A stretch of DNA of 64,000 nucleotides from an uncultured Bacteroidales bacterium (GCA_903916595.1 CAIWXI010000096.1:1-64000), one strand, 5' to 3'. Positions 39,156 to 50,915 are shown, counted from the first letter of the stretch. Numbers and translations: made by a program. Notes: generated by a model from the letters alone, not told the origin.

Positions 39156-40190
39156 TTACTCTTTGTGATCTTTCAAGATCTTCTCAATATGATTGATCCT
39201 TTTTACAATCTCATCAAGGTTTGAAAGGTGAATGTAATTTCTTCTGGTTTTTTTTGCGTCAATGGCAGGAGATCCCATCACAATTGCGTTTTCTTCTTTG
39301 ATAGAGCCGCCAATCCCCGACTGGGCGCCGATCTTTACTCCATCGGCAATAGTGATATGACCTATGATCCCTACCTGACCGGCAATCATGCAATTCTTCC
39401 CGATCCTGGTTGAACCGGAAATACCTGTTTGTGCCGCAATAACGGTGTTTTCGCCAATTTCCACGTTGTGGGCCACCTGGATCAGATTATCGAGCTTGAC
39501 TCCCCTGCGGATAATGGTTGAACCCAGGGTTGCGCGATCCACGGTCGTGTTAGAGCCTATCTCTACGAGATCTTCCAGGATCACGTTTCCCAACTGGGGA
39601 ATCTTCTGGTAATTATTGTCGGTGTGGGGTGCGAATCCAAAACCATCGCTGCCAATGATCACTCCCGAATGCAGAGTGCAGCCATCGCCTATCACACAGT
39701 CGTGGTAAATTTTAACCCCGGGATAAAAAGTGCAGTCATTCCCTATGGTCACGTTGTTGCCAATGTATACCTGAGGATAAATGCTAGCGTTGTTCCCAAG
39801 AATAACGTTATCGCCGATGAAGCTGAATGCCCCTATCGACAGGTTTTGGCCTGTTTTTGCTGATGATGAGATAAATGCCAGCGAAGAGATCTCCCTTTTT
39901 GCCGCGGTCATGCTGTTGAACATCTCGAGCAGGGTAGCAAAGCTGCTATATGGATCATCAACCCGAATAAGGGTTGCTGCCACAGGTTGGGAAGGAGTAA
40001 AATCTTTACTCACAACCACAATCGAAGCCTCGGTAGCATAGAGGTATGGGATATACCTGGGATTGGCCAGAAAGGTCATGGTACCGGCCTTGCCATCTTC
40101 AATTTTCGAAAGGTTCGATACCCTGGTTTCCGGATTGCCCTCAACGATACCGTTGAGGAATCCGGCTATCTGTTGAGCGCTGAACTCCAT
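39156..40190 (-). CDS. lpxD: UDP-3-O-acylglucosamine N-acyltransferase
   Basis: [73 protein letters not shown]. Confidence 0.96.
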   Translation of the reverse strand: MEFSAQQIAGFLNGIVEGNPETRVSNLSKIEDGKAGTMTFLANPRYIPYLYATEASIVVVSKDFTPSQPVAATLIRVDDPYSSFATLLEMFNSMTAAKREISSLAFISSSAKTGQNLSIGAFSFIGDNVILGNNASIYPQVYIGNNVTIGNDCTFYPGVKIYHDCVIGDGCTLHSGVIIGSDGFGFAPHTDNNYQKIPQLGNVILEDLVEIGSNTTVDRATLGSTIIRRGVKLDNLIQVAHNVEIGENTVIAAQTGISGSTRIGKNCMIAGQVGIIGHITIADGVKIGAQSGIGGSIKEENAIVMGSPAIDAKKTRRNYIHLSNLDEIVKRINHIEKILKDHKE

Positions 40191-40265
40191 TGGGGTGCAT
40201 TAATGGGGTGCAAATTTATCATTTTTTTTGAGACAGTCCTGCTGAATTTTGCATTGCACAGCAGT

Positions 40266-41510
40266 TCAGATCTTTATATCCTTCGGATAACTCAGAAGGT
40301 GTTTGCTCACGGTGGTCGAAAGAACAGCAATGTCGAGCTGCTCTGATGCTGTGGCAACATCGGTAAGCTTTCCATCAGCTGAACGGATGAGGATTTTGTG
40401 ATGCCGTGGGTTGTACGCGTGATTCGTGACCACATCGGTACACACAAAATAAGAAGTCTCCTCAGGACTGAGTTCATATTTAATGGCTGTGGCTTCGTTG
40501 ATCCTGCCGATGTAGTCCTCGTCAAAAACTTCATTCCTGATCTCCATCCGGAATAGTTTCCGGTGAATCAGGCTGCGGCAGAGCGTTGAAAGTACCTTGT
40601 CGGGATGATCCATCCAAAGTTTGATGGCCGTGACAACATCAAAATCATCCAGCAAAGCAAAGCGTTCCAGGCAGCGAAGGTCGTTCAGAAAATCCTGCTT
40701 TCCGATATCATGAGTGAGGAAATATCTCAGGGCGGGAGTGGCAGGGATGTCTTTTTCAGTTTCCCCCAGCATTTTTGCCCTTCTCAAGAGGCTGACAAGC
40801 ATCTGATCAGCAGCCAGTACAGCCTTGTGAAGGTAGACCTGCCAGTACATCAGCCTACGGGCGATAATAAATTTTTCGATTGAATAGATGCCTTTGGCCT
40901 CAACTACCAGTTCGTCGTCACATACAGTAAGCATATTGATGATGCGGTCGGTGTTGATAGTTCCTTCGGCTACCCCGGTAAAGAAGCTGTCGCGGGAGAG
41001 ATAGTCGAGGCGATCCATGTCAAGCTGGCTTGAGACCAGCTGGTGCAAATATTTTTTTTCGTAAGTCCCCCTGAAGATCTTTCTTGCAAGCTCGAGCTGT
41101 CCGTTAAAAAGGTGGTTGAGCTCCGCGATGAACATATCGGAGATGTCTTCGTGCGAAAGCCCTTTCACGATCGACTGTTCCAGTGTATGGGAAAAAGGAC
41201 CGTGGCCGATGTCGTGCAGCAGAATGGCGAGACTGAGTCCTTCGGCTTCTTCATGGCTGATATGTATTCCCTTGGACCTCAGTACTCCAACGGCCTGCCT
41301 CATCAGATGCATGGCGCCCAGGGCATGCTGAAAACGGGTATGGTGGGCCGAGGGGTAAACATAGTTGGTCAGGCCCAGCTGTTTGATTCTGCGCAGGCGC
41401 TGGAACCAGGGGTGTTCCATGATATCGTACACCAGCTCTGAAGGAATGGTAATAAACCCGTAAACAGGGTCATTGATGGTTTTTATCTTATTGATTGCCC
41501 GGAAATTCAT
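40266..41510 (-). CDS. HD-domain phosphohydrolase (dNTPase-like)
   Basis: HHTRFQHALGAMHLM...LSLAILLHDIGHGPFSHTLE...HEDISDMFI. Confidence 0.9.
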   Translation of the reverse strand: MNFRAINKIKTINDPVYGFITIPSELVYDIMEHPWFQRLRRIKQLGLTNYVYPSAHHTRFQHALGAMHLMRQAVGVLRSKGIHISHEEAEGLSLAILLHDIGHGPFSHTLEQSIVKGLSHEDISDMFIAELNHLFNGQLELARKIFRGTYEKKYLHQLVSSQLDMDRLDYLSRDSFFTGVAEGTINTDRIINMLTVCDDELVVEAKGIYSIEKFIIARRLMYWQVYLHKAVLAADQMLVSLLRRAKMLGETEKDIPATPALRYFLTHDIGKQDFLNDLRCLERFALLDDFDVVTAIKLWMDHPDKVLSTLCRSLIHRKLFRMEIRNEVFDEDYIGRINEATAIKYELSPEETSYFVCTDVVTNHAYNPRHHKILIRSADGKLTDVATASEQLDIAVLSTTVSKHLLSYPKDIKI

Positions 41511-41650
41511 TTAAATTTGTTAAAAGAATGCTAAAATGCGGCAGGGCCACAATAAAAGCAAATTTACTACATTTATACTTAATAGAGAATATCAAATTCC
41601 CTGACGCATCGGCTTTGTAGAATGTGATCAGGAATCAATAAAAAGAAAAC

Positions 41651-43204
41651 ATGGATAAAGTTAGTATATTGTGGGTTGATGATGAAATTGACCTTTTAAA
41701 ACCGCATATTATTTTTCTTCGCGATAAGGGGTACGAGGTAGAGACGGTAAACAGCGGCCACGATGCCCTCGACATCTTAAAGACCAAATCGTTTAGTATT
41801 TTGTTTCTGGATGAGCAGATGCCAGGTTTATCGGGGATTGAAACACTAATGAAAGTGAAGGCCCTGCAGCCCGGCCTCCCGGTGGTGATGATTACAAAAA
41901 GTGAAGAAGAGGCGATCATGGAGGATGCCATCGGCTCAAACATTGCCGATTATCTGATCAAACCTGTGAAACCAAACCAGATACTACTCTGCCTGAAGAA
42001 GAACCTGGAAAATAAAAAAATTGTCAGTGAGAAGACCAATTTTCAGTACCAGCAAGAGTTCCGGAATATCGGAATGGAGATCAGCAACCGTTTAAATTTC
42101 GAGGAATGGGTGGAGGTGTATAAAAAGATCATCTTCTGGGAGCTGAAACTTGAGAAGTCGATGGATGAAGGCATGCAGCAGGTACTCCAGCTTCAGAAAA
42201 ATGAAGCCAACCAGGTATTCAGCCGCTTCGTTGAACGGAATTACGTTGACTGGCTTCACGGAAAAGTGAGCTCAAGGCCGGTACAGTCCCACAATGTTAT
42301 CAAGGAAAAGGTATTCCCCTTGATGGACGAGAATAAGCCGGTATTTGTAATTCTTGTCGATAACCTACGGTATGATCAGTGGAAGATATTACAACCGTTT
42401 TTTGAGGAGTATTTCAGGGTAGAGAAGGAGGAAATTTATTACAGTATACTGCCTACCGTGACTCAATATGCCCGGAATGCTTTGTTCGCGGGACTTCTGC
42501 CAACAGAGATCGAGCGCAAGTATCCCAAATACTGGGTCAGTGAGGATGAGGAAGGAACCAAGAATAATTTTGAATCGGAACTGCTGGGCGAGCTTCTGAA
42601 ACGCTATGGCAGGGATGTGAAGTATTCTTATTACAAGGTGCTGAACCAGACATACGGACGCAAGCTTGTTGAACTGCTTCCAAACCTGATGGTGAACAAG
42701 TTGAACTTCATCGTGTATAATTTTGTTGATATGCTTTCGCATGCCCGCACCGAGATGGAGATCATAAGGGAGCTTGCCGACGACGAAAAAGCGTATCGTT
42801 CCATCACGCTAAGCTGGTTCCAGCATTCGCCTCTGTATGAAATTATCAGATGGCTGGGCGAAAAGGATGTGAACCTGGTCATCACGACCGATCATGGTTC
42901 CATCAGGGTGAACAGCCCGGTAAAGGTGCTGGGCGACCGCAACACGAATACCAACCTTCGTTACAAGACCGGGAGGGCGTTGAAGTTTGAAAAGAATGAA
43001 GCCTTTGAGATCAGGAACCCCGCCGACGCATTTCTGCCAAAAGGCAATGTAAGTTCTTCTTTTGTATTTTGCCGCAATTACGATTTCTTTGCATATCCGA
43101 ATAACTATAACTACTACGTGAACTATTACCGGGATACCTTCCAGCATGGAGGTATTTCGATGGAGGAGATGCTGATACCGTGCGTATATCTTAAGAGAAA
43201 ATGA
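41651..43204 (+). CDS. porX: PorX-type response regulator (receiver plus PglZ/alkaline-phosphatase-superfamily domain)
   Basis: ILWVDDEIDLLKPHIIFLRDKGYEVETVNSGHDALDIL...FLDEQMPGLSGIE; C-terminal VFVILVDNLRYDQWK...VITTDHGSIRVNSPVKVLGDR. Confidence 0.93.
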   Translation: MDKVSILWVDDEIDLLKPHIIFLRDKGYEVETVNSGHDALDILKTKSFSILFLDEQMPGLSGIETLMKVKALQPGLPVVMITKSEEEAIMEDAIGSNIADYLIKPVKPNQILLCLKKNLENKKIVSEKTNFQYQQEFRNIGMEISNRLNFEEWVEVYKKIIFWELKLEKSMDEGMQQVLQLQKNEANQVFSRFVERNYVDWLHGKVSSRPVQSHNVIKEKVFPLMDENKPVFVILVDNLRYDQWKILQPFFEEYFRVEKEEIYYSILPTVTQYARNALFAGLLPTEIERKYPKYWVSEDEEGTKNNFESELLGELLKRYGRDVKYSYYKVLNQTYGRKLVELLPNLMVNKLNFIVYNFVDMLSHARTEMEIIRELADDEKAYRSITLSWFQHSPLYEIIRWLGEKDVNLVITTDHGSIRVNSPVKVLGDRNTNTNLRYKTGRALKFEKNEAFEIRNPADAFLPKGNVSSSFVFCRNYDFFAYPNNYNYYVNYYRDTFQHGGISMEEMLIPCVYLKRK

Positions 43205-43300
43205 ATAACGAATATTGAACAACGAATCCCGAATGTCGAATTTTTTATTCCGTTCAACATTCAACGTTCAATGTTCAATATTAGTTATTCGATATTCAGT
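43203..43300. repeat. 14 phased heptamers: GAATnnn units followed by nTTCAAn units, inverted halves, overlapping the porX stop
   Basis: GAATAAC GAATATT GAACAAC GAATCCC GAATGTC GAATTTT TTATTCC GTTCAAC ATTCAAC GTTCAAT GTTCAAT ATTAGTT ATTCGAT ATTCAGT. Confidence 0.88.
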
Positions 43301-43304
43301 TAAT

Positions 43305-43706
43305 ATGTTTCTGATTTCTACTATTGAATCCCTTCCCGAAGTATCCAGGCAGCTCCTCGACGCTTTTCCCGACTCCCGGGTGTTTGCTTTATATGGGAGG
43401 ATGGGAGCGGGAAAGACTACATTGATACGGGAACTTTGCCGCACTCTGGGAGTGACGGGAGAAGTGCAGAGCCCCACGTTTTCGATCATCAATGAATATA
43501 AAACCTTATCAGATGATTCGGTGTTTCACTTTGATTTATACCGGATCAATAAGATCGAAGAGTTGTTTGATATAGGGTATGAAGAATATATGTATTCAGG
43601 CTCATACTGCTTTATTGAATGGCCTGAGCTGGCAGGAGATCTCCTGCCAGAAGGTACTGTAAGGCTCGAGATATCCGGAGAAAAAGAAAGGGTGATCAGA
43701 TTCTGA
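43305..43706 (+). CDS. tsaE: tRNA threonylcarbamoyladenosine biosynthesis ATPase TsaE
   Basis: FALYGRMGAGKTTLIRELCRTLGVTGEVQSPTFSIINEY...FHFDLYRI. Confidence 0.95.
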   Translation: MFLISTIESLPEVSRQLLDAFPDSRVFALYGRMGAGKTTLIRELCRTLGVTGEVQSPTFSIINEYKTLSDDSVFHFDLYRINKIEELFDIGYEEYMYSGSYCFIEWPELAGDLLPEGTVRLEISGEKERVIRF

Positions 43707-43728
43707 TCACCCTTTCTTTTTCTCCGGA
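43674..43728. terminator. Long perfect hairpin (26-bp arms, 3-nt loop) overlapping the tsaE stop codon
   Basis: tccggagaaaaagaaagggtgatcag-att-ctgatcaccctttctttttctccgga, between convergent genes. Confidence 0.9.
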
Positions 43729-43752
43729 ACGATACTCACGGGGAGTGCCGGC

Positions 43753-46700
43753 TTATTTCTGGATGTTCACCACTTCTTTGAACAGGGCCTTATTGGCATT
43801 GATTTTATCGGCATTTCCGTAAACGCAGAAGGCATTCTTATCGAGCACATCCTGCATCATTTTGACGTAGGTTTTTATATCGGCCGCTTTTGTGCTGATC
43901 ACCGCAGTACGGTCATTCTGCATGTCCTGCTCGGTTCTTTTGTTGAAAAACAGCGAAAATGCCTGTTCTCCCTTCTGAGAAACTGTAAGCGGACGGTCCA
44001 GAGCCGAAACGGTGCCTATGATGTAGCGGGTCATGGCTTTTTTATCTGCTTCAAACGTTTTCAGATATTCAGGCACCCCTTTATAATTTTCAAGGGTTTG
44101 TTCGAGATTTGGATCCCGGTACGAATTGAATGTGAGACTGCCCAGGGGGGAGATGCTGCTCCATCCGCCGTAGGCGCCACCCATAACCCTCACCCTGGTT
44201 TGCAGGTAGTCGGTCGAAAGAATCTGGTTTACAACCCTCATTTTGCCATCCCACTGATACCCGAGTTTTTTATAATCGAAACCGGCAATCACATACTGCA
44301 CCTTGGAAGGTGTGGGGAAGCCTTCATTTTTAGGCTGAGGGTTGAAATCCCATGTTTGAAAAACAGTCCCCCCGGCGGGCATAGCGTTGAGTAATTTTTC
44401 AGCAGCCGAGGTGAAAGCAGGCAGCGACTCAGGATTGGTTGTTACACCCAGGGTAAGATTGCTATTGATAAACAGCATGCCGGCGATTTTTTTCAGGTTG
44501 CTGATGATTTCGCCTGATTTCTGATCGTACTGCTTCATCAGATCGGCCAGGAACCAGTAATAATCAAGGCCGCTGGTCATCTCGCTGAATACACCGGTCT
44601 TGCTGAGATAGGAAGAAAAGCGGTTGCTGGCAACAGAATACCCATTCTCTTTGGTGTTGGCTTCAAGCTGTGAAAGAAGCCTGGTAAGAATGGTCTTCAG
44701 CCTTTCAGGGTCATCATATCTGGTTCTTAACAGGATCTCGGCAGTTAGTTCAGTCATCTTGTCAACCTTGCCTGCCATGGCCTTTGAGGTGACTGTGAAT
44801 TTGGGGACCAGAATGTTGTCGTCAAGTCTCTCCTGATATGTTTTAATGGACGTATAAAATCCGCCAGTATTGATATTAAGTGCTTTGTTCAGATCTCCGA
44901 AAGTATAGTTTTCGGTATTCATCATCGCCAGAACATTCGAGAGGATAGATGCGTAGGGAAGAAGTTCCTGGGGCAGTACCCTCATATCGAAAAAGAGGTT
45001 CATATACACTACCCCGTTTGTGAATTCGTTGTGGTACAGCATGTGAGTGTGGCCAACCTTACTCTCTTCGACCGTATAAAACACGGCTTTGGGATTGATG
45101 TCGCTGATCTCCAGCAGAGGGATCGTTGCAAGTGCAGCCGGGCTGTCTTCCGACTTCTGGTATTCCAGCAGCGCCTTGTTGTCATTTACAAGGGCCGCGG
45201 TCTGTTCGGGGCTCAGACCGGCTTTGAAAGCTTTAAGCTCATCAGCCACTTTGGCATTTTTATCATTATCTGCACCGACTTTAGGCGCCATAGTGAAAAG
45301 AAGAGTATGCGGATTGTCAAGAAAATCAGTTTTTATAATATTCTCCAGATAGTTTGTAGTGAGGGCCTTTTTGACTACAGCAAGGGGTTTCTCATATTCC
45401 TGTCCGATAAAAGGATCATCGGCAAAGAAACTGCTGGGGAGTGAACGGAAAACGCAGTAGAGTCCTTTCTGTGCATCATTGCCTTCGCGCAGCTGAAACT
45501 CCATCCTGTTGATAACCCCTTCGATCACCTGTTTGTCGAGGCCCTTGTCAACAGCATCCTGCATACACTTTCTCACGATCGCATTGAATTTGTCCTTGTC
45601 GCCCGGGTTGGCATTCTGAACGTTGATCTGAAACACATTCTGCTTGTAATTGCTCGCCGAAGCGCTCACATCCTGTCCGATTCCGGCTTCCTGAAGGGCC
45701 AGGCGGATTGGAGCAGATTCCTGATTTACCAGGACTTCGCTCAGTATATCAAGGGCCATCACCAGAGACTGGTCGGTATTATGACCAATCACGTAATTCA
45801 GAGAGAGGTATGACTGGTTGTTGGTATCGTCGCCCGGCATCACGGCATACTCAGCAGTGATATCCTTCATTTTGTCGAACGGCTTTTGGTCGTCGATACT
45901 CGCTTTGTTATTGGCCTTTTGATATTTGGAAAGATATTCTTTGTCGATGAAAGCAAGTTCCTTCGCCAGGGGTGCGTTACCGTAAAGAAAAATGTAGGAG
46001 TTTTCAGGATGATAAAATTTCTTGTGGAAGTTCAGAAACTGTTCATAGCTGAGCTGGGGGATGGCATAAGGATATCCTCCTGATTCTTTGCCATAGGCAT
46101 TGTCGGGGAACAGAATTTTGAATACCTGATAGCTCATTTCTTCCTTGGGGTCTGAGAATGCGCCTTTCATTTCGTTGAAAACAACGCCTTTGTATGTTAC
46201 CGCACTGTCTTTATTAAGCAGCTCGTGATGCCAGCCTTCCTGTTTAAAAATCCTCGAATCGGTAAAGATCATTGGATTGAAAACTGCATCCAGATAAACA
46301 TGCATAAGGTTGAAGTAATCTTTGTCGTTCATGCTGGCCACTGGATATGCCGTGAAATCTTTCGATGTGAAGGCATTCATAAACGTGTTCAGGGAACCTT
46401 TCTGAAGAACGTCGAAGGGGCTCTTTACCGGGTAATTCTTACTTCCGTTAAGAACCGAATGTTCCATGATATGCGGTGCACCGCAGTCATTCTCGGGGAA
46501 AGTTTTGAATGCGATAGTAAATGTTTTATTGGCATCATCGCAGGCGAACTTTATCACTTTTGCGCCGCTTTTAATATGTTCCAGGAAGAAAACATCGGCA
46601 TTCAGCTCTTTTACAAACCTTTTTTCTATCAGTTTGTAGCCTGGATAGGTTGCATCTGGGGTTGAACTCATAAGAATCGTCATTAATAATACGAGTGAAA

Positions 46701-46755
46701 AAAGGTTTATCGTTGTGTATAAAAACCTTTTCAGGGTTAAATTTATAAATTGCAT
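43753..46755 (-). CDS. Peptidase M16 family (insulinase / presequence-protease-like)
   Basis: NDCGAPHIMEHSVLNGSKNYPVKSPFDVLQKGSLNTFMNAFTSKDFTAYPVAS; HxxEH. Confidence 0.95.
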   Translation of the reverse strand: MQFINLTLKRFLYTTINLFSLVLLMTILMSSTPDATYPGYKLIEKRFVKELNADVFFLEHIKSGAKVIKFACDDANKTFTIAFKTFPENDCGAPHIMEHSVLNGSKNYPVKSPFDVLQKGSLNTFMNAFTSKDFTAYPVASMNDKDYFNLMHVYLDAVFNPMIFTDSRIFKQEGWHHELLNKDSAVTYKGVVFNEMKGAFSDPKEEMSYQVFKILFPDNAYGKESGGYPYAIPQLSYEQFLNFHKKFYHPENSYIFLYGNAPLAKELAFIDKEYLSKYQKANNKASIDDQKPFDKMKDITAEYAVMPGDDTNNQSYLSLNYVIGHNTDQSLVMALDILSEVLVNQESAPIRLALQEAGIGQDVSASASNYKQNVFQINVQNANPGDKDKFNAIVRKCMQDAVDKGLDKQVIEGVINRMEFQLREGNDAQKGLYCVFRSLPSSFFADDPFIGQEYEKPLAVVKKALTTNYLENIIKTDFLDNPHTLLFTMAPKVGADNDKNAKVADELKAFKAGLSPEQTAALVNDNKALLEYQKSEDSPAALATIPLLEISDINPKAVFYTVEESKVGHTHMLYHNEFTNGVVYMNLFFDMRVLPQELLPYASILSNVLAMMNTENYTFGDLNKALNINTGGFYTSIKTYQERLDDNILVPKFTVTSKAMAGKVDKMTELTAEILLRTRYDDPERLKTILTRLLSQLEANTKENGYSVASNRFSSYLSKTGVFSEMTSGLDYYWFLADLMKQYDQKSGEIISNLKKIAGMLFINSNLTLGVTTNPESLPAFTSAAEKLLNAMPAGGTVFQTWDFNPQPKNEGFPTPSKVQYVIAGFDYKKLGYQWDGKMRVVNQILSTDYLQTRVRVMGGAYGGWSSISPLGSLTFNSYRDPNLEQTLENYKGVPEYLKTFEADKKAMTRYIIGTVSALDRPLTVSQKGEQAFSLFFNKRTEQDMQNDRTAVISTKAADIKTYVKMMQDVLDKNAFCVYGNADKINANKALFKEVVNIQK

Positions 46756-46934
46756 AACGGAAAAGTTTGATTTAATGCAAGATTACGTTTTTTTTTTCTG
46801 ATATAAAAGGATTTTCGGTGATTGCCCTGTTCTGTTGGCTAAAGCCTGAAAATCCGATGACAGGACTATTGATTTTTCATGCCGGCAGGCTGATATTTCT
46901 TTTTTCTTTCGTAACTTCGTGTAAAATTTGAATC

Positions 46935-48158
46935 ATGGAAGAATCCCGTCCTGATTTTAGCAAACATACTCCTGTCGAGCGGCTTATGCCCCAGGAGGAG
47001 ATGCTGGAAGTAGCCAGCAAAAAAAGCGAGCTCACTATTGGCGTGCCCAGGGAAGCCTCGAACATGGAAAACAGGGTTTCGCTTATCCCCGACGGGGTTG
47101 GGCTTCTCGTGAGGAATGGCCATCATGTTATGGTTGAAGCCGGAGCGGGACTCACCGCCCATTTTTCCGATCATGAATACAGCGAAGCCGGCGCTCAGAT
47201 TGTTTACTCTTCCAACGAAGTGTATAAAGCCGATATTATCCTTAAGGTAGGCCCTGTTACACAAGATGAAATTAGCCTGCTTCATCATAAACAGACTCTT
47301 ATTTCCACTCTTCAGATCGCCATGCAAAGCGAAGGGTATTTTCGTTCGCTGAGTCAGAAAAAAATTACAGCACTGGCCTTTGAGTTTATCCGCGACAAAT
47401 CGAATCAGATGGCGGTGATCAGGACCATGAGTGAGATTGCCGGGAGCACAGCCGTATTTATTGCAGCAGAATATTTATCTGATCCTGAATTTGGAAGGGG
47501 CAAGATGTTCGGAGGGTTTACCGGCATAGCCCCATCGGAAGTTGTTATCATCGGGGCAGGTACTGTTGGCGAGTTTGCCGCCCGCTCAGCCATCGGCATC
47601 GGTGCGTTTGTAAAGGTATTTGATAATTCGGTTTACCGTTTGCGACGCATCCAGGACAATCTCGGCCGCAGGATCTTTACTTCACTTTTGCATCCCAAGG
47701 CAGTTCTGGAAGCTATGCGTACCGCGGATGTCATGATCGGAGCCGTGCATTCAACCGATGGCAAGTCACCATGCCTTATCTCTGAAGAAATGATCAGGGA
47801 GATGAAAGAAGGATCTGTGATCATCGATGTTAGTATTGATCAGGGGGGATGCTTCGAGACTTCCAGGCCAACCACTTTAAGGAACCCCGTATATAAGGTA
47901 CATGGAGTAACTCATTATTGCGTTCCCAATATCCCTTCAAAAGTTCCCCATACTGCTTCCCAGGCCTTAAACAATATTATGGTTCCCATTATACTCGATA
48001 TGGGAAATGCCGGCGGGGTCGACAATCTGCTGAAACGTGATTACGGGGTCAGGCAGGGCGTGTATATTTACAATGGGCTGCTTACCAGCCTTCATATCAG
48101 CCGCCTTTTCAACCTGCCCTTCCAGGATCTCGACCTTCTTATGGCTGCTTTTCACTAA
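46935..48158 (+). CDS. ald: Alanine dehydrogenase
   Basis: TIGVPREASNMENRVSLIPDGVGLLVRNGHHVMVEAGAG...VVIIGAGTVGEFAARSAIGIGAFVKVFD. Confidence 0.9.
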   Translation: MEESRPDFSKHTPVERLMPQEEMLEVASKKSELTIGVPREASNMENRVSLIPDGVGLLVRNGHHVMVEAGAGLTAHFSDHEYSEAGAQIVYSSNEVYKADIILKVGPVTQDEISLLHHKQTLISTLQIAMQSEGYFRSLSQKKITALAFEFIRDKSNQMAVIRTMSEIAGSTAVFIAAEYLSDPEFGRGKMFGGFTGIAPSEVVIIGAGTVGEFAARSAIGIGAFVKVFDNSVYRLRRIQDNLGRRIFTSLLHPKAVLEAMRTADVMIGAVHSTDGKSPCLISEEMIREMKEGSVIIDVSIDQGGCFETSRPTTLRNPVYKVHGVTHYCVPNIPSKVPHTASQALNNIMVPIILDMGNAGGVDNLLKRDYGVRQGVYIYNGLLTSLHISRLFNLPFQDLDLLMAAFH

Positions 48159-48170
48159 GACCACAATAAT

Positions 48171-49298
48171 ATGATCCTTTCAGGCAGGGTGGTCACGATA
48201 TCAAGAACCCGCATACACTGCGGTCCCAGCGCGATACAGGAACTGCATACTATGCTCCTGATGCAGGAGTACCGAAATAGCAGAATTTTCGTCCTCGTCG
48301 ACCCCAACACCGGAAAACATTGCCTCCCGCTTCTGGCTGAAGCATGCCCCGAACTGGGAGCAGCCTCTGTATTTGAGATAGAGGGAGGAGAAGAATCAAA
48401 ATCAATGCTCACCGCACAAAAAATATGGGATGAACTTCTGGCTGCAAAAGCCGACCGTCACAGCCTGCTTATTAATCTTGGCGGAGGCGTTGTTACAGAT
48501 ATGGGCGGATTTGTTGCATCGGCCTTTAAACGGGGAATCCCATACATCAATATACCAACCAGCCTGATGGGAATGGCTGATGCTGCCGTGGGAGGGAAGA
48601 CGGGAGTCAACCTTCATAACCTGAAAAACCAGCTAGGTTTTTTTTATTCCCCTGCTGCAGTTTTTATCGATACCCGTTTTCTCAAAACCCTTCCTGAAAC
48701 CCATTTACGATCGGGCTTTGCCGAGATCGTAAAGTCAGCGCTGATCGGAGACGCTATACTCTGGCGCAGGATTCTGAGGCAGGGTGCAGGGAACATATTT
48801 GCAATGAATACTGCTGATAGAATCTGGCAGGAGATGATTATGAAAACAGTGACCTTTAAAAACCGCATTGTATGCCAGGATTTCAGAGAACTGAAAACAC
48901 GGAAGATACTGAACTTCGGCCACACCATTGGTCATGCAGTGGAGTCGTTGCATCTCGGCAACGATAAAAAGACACTCCTTCATGGTGATGCAGTAGCCCT
49001 CGGAATGATAGCCGAAACCTGGCTCTCGAATATAAAAGCAGGATTGAGCGATACGGAAACTCTCGAGATAATCACTTTCCTTAAAACCTTGTATCATAAG
49101 CAGTGCGGTTTGCTGAAATCTTCCGTTACAGATACCACCAGGATTTTAGACGAGCTCTGTAATCTTCTTTTACACGATAAAAAGAATAAGAACGGTGAAA
49201 TTCGTTTCACCCTGATCCGCTCGGCAGGAAAGCCTAAGATCAATATCACGGCCGGCCGGGATGAAATACGTTCCGCTCTGAATACACTTTTTGAATGA
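48171..49298 (+). CDS. aroB: 3-dehydroquinate synthase
   Basis: LLINLGGGVVTDMGGFVASAFKRGIPYINIPTSLMGMADAAVGGKTGVN...ILNFGHTIGHAVE. Confidence 0.96.
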   Translation: MILSGRVVTISRTRIHCGPSAIQELHTMLLMQEYRNSRIFVLVDPNTGKHCLPLLAEACPELGAASVFEIEGGEESKSMLTAQKIWDELLAAKADRHSLLINLGGGVVTDMGGFVASAFKRGIPYINIPTSLMGMADAAVGGKTGVNLHNLKNQLGFFYSPAAVFIDTRFLKTLPETHLRSGFAEIVKSALIGDAILWRRILRQGAGNIFAMNTADRIWQEMIMKTVTFKNRIVCQDFRELKTRKILNFGHTIGHAVESLHLGNDKKTLLHGDAVALGMIAETWLSNIKAGLSDTETLEIITFLKTLYHKQCGLLKSSVTDTTRILDELCNLLLHDKKNKNGEIRFTLIRSAGKPKINITAGRDEIRSALNTLFE

Positions 49299-49325
49299 TC
49301 CCGTTTGTTTCCTGGGGAGAGAGTC

Positions 49326-50773
<1,448 letters not shown>

Positions 50774-50780
<7 letters not shown>

Positions 50781-50848
50781 AATGGTGAAATGGTGAAATG
50801 GTGAAATGGTGAAATGGTGAAATGGTGAAATGGTGAAATGGTGAAATT
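50774..50848. repeat. (AAATGGTG)n octamer array spanning the aroA stop codon, about 9 units
   Basis: aaatggtgaaatggtgaaatggtg... to 50848. Confidence 0.97.
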
Positions 50849-50883
50849 TTGAACATCAGGCATCAATCTTGAGCAGAAATGTT

Positions 50884-50891
50884 TATTTTTG
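50884..50891 (+). promoter_or_regulatory. Putative -7 box TATTTTTG upstream of the Fe-S oxidoreductase subunit
   Basis: TAnnTTTG match 25 bp upstream of the ATG at 50916. Confidence 0.4.
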
Positions 50892-50915
50892 GCATCGGGC
50901 ATTTAACACACATCC

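Noticed and set aside
40266-41510. HD-domain protein as an antiphage dNTPase or Cas3-like component
   Set aside because: Sits beside lpxD in a housekeeping context; sequence looks like the ordinary HD phosphohydrolase family.
41651-43204. PglZ domain as part of a BREX/Pgl phage-defence system
   Set aside because: Fused to a receiver domain in PorX arrangement, with no other BREX or Pgl genes nearby.
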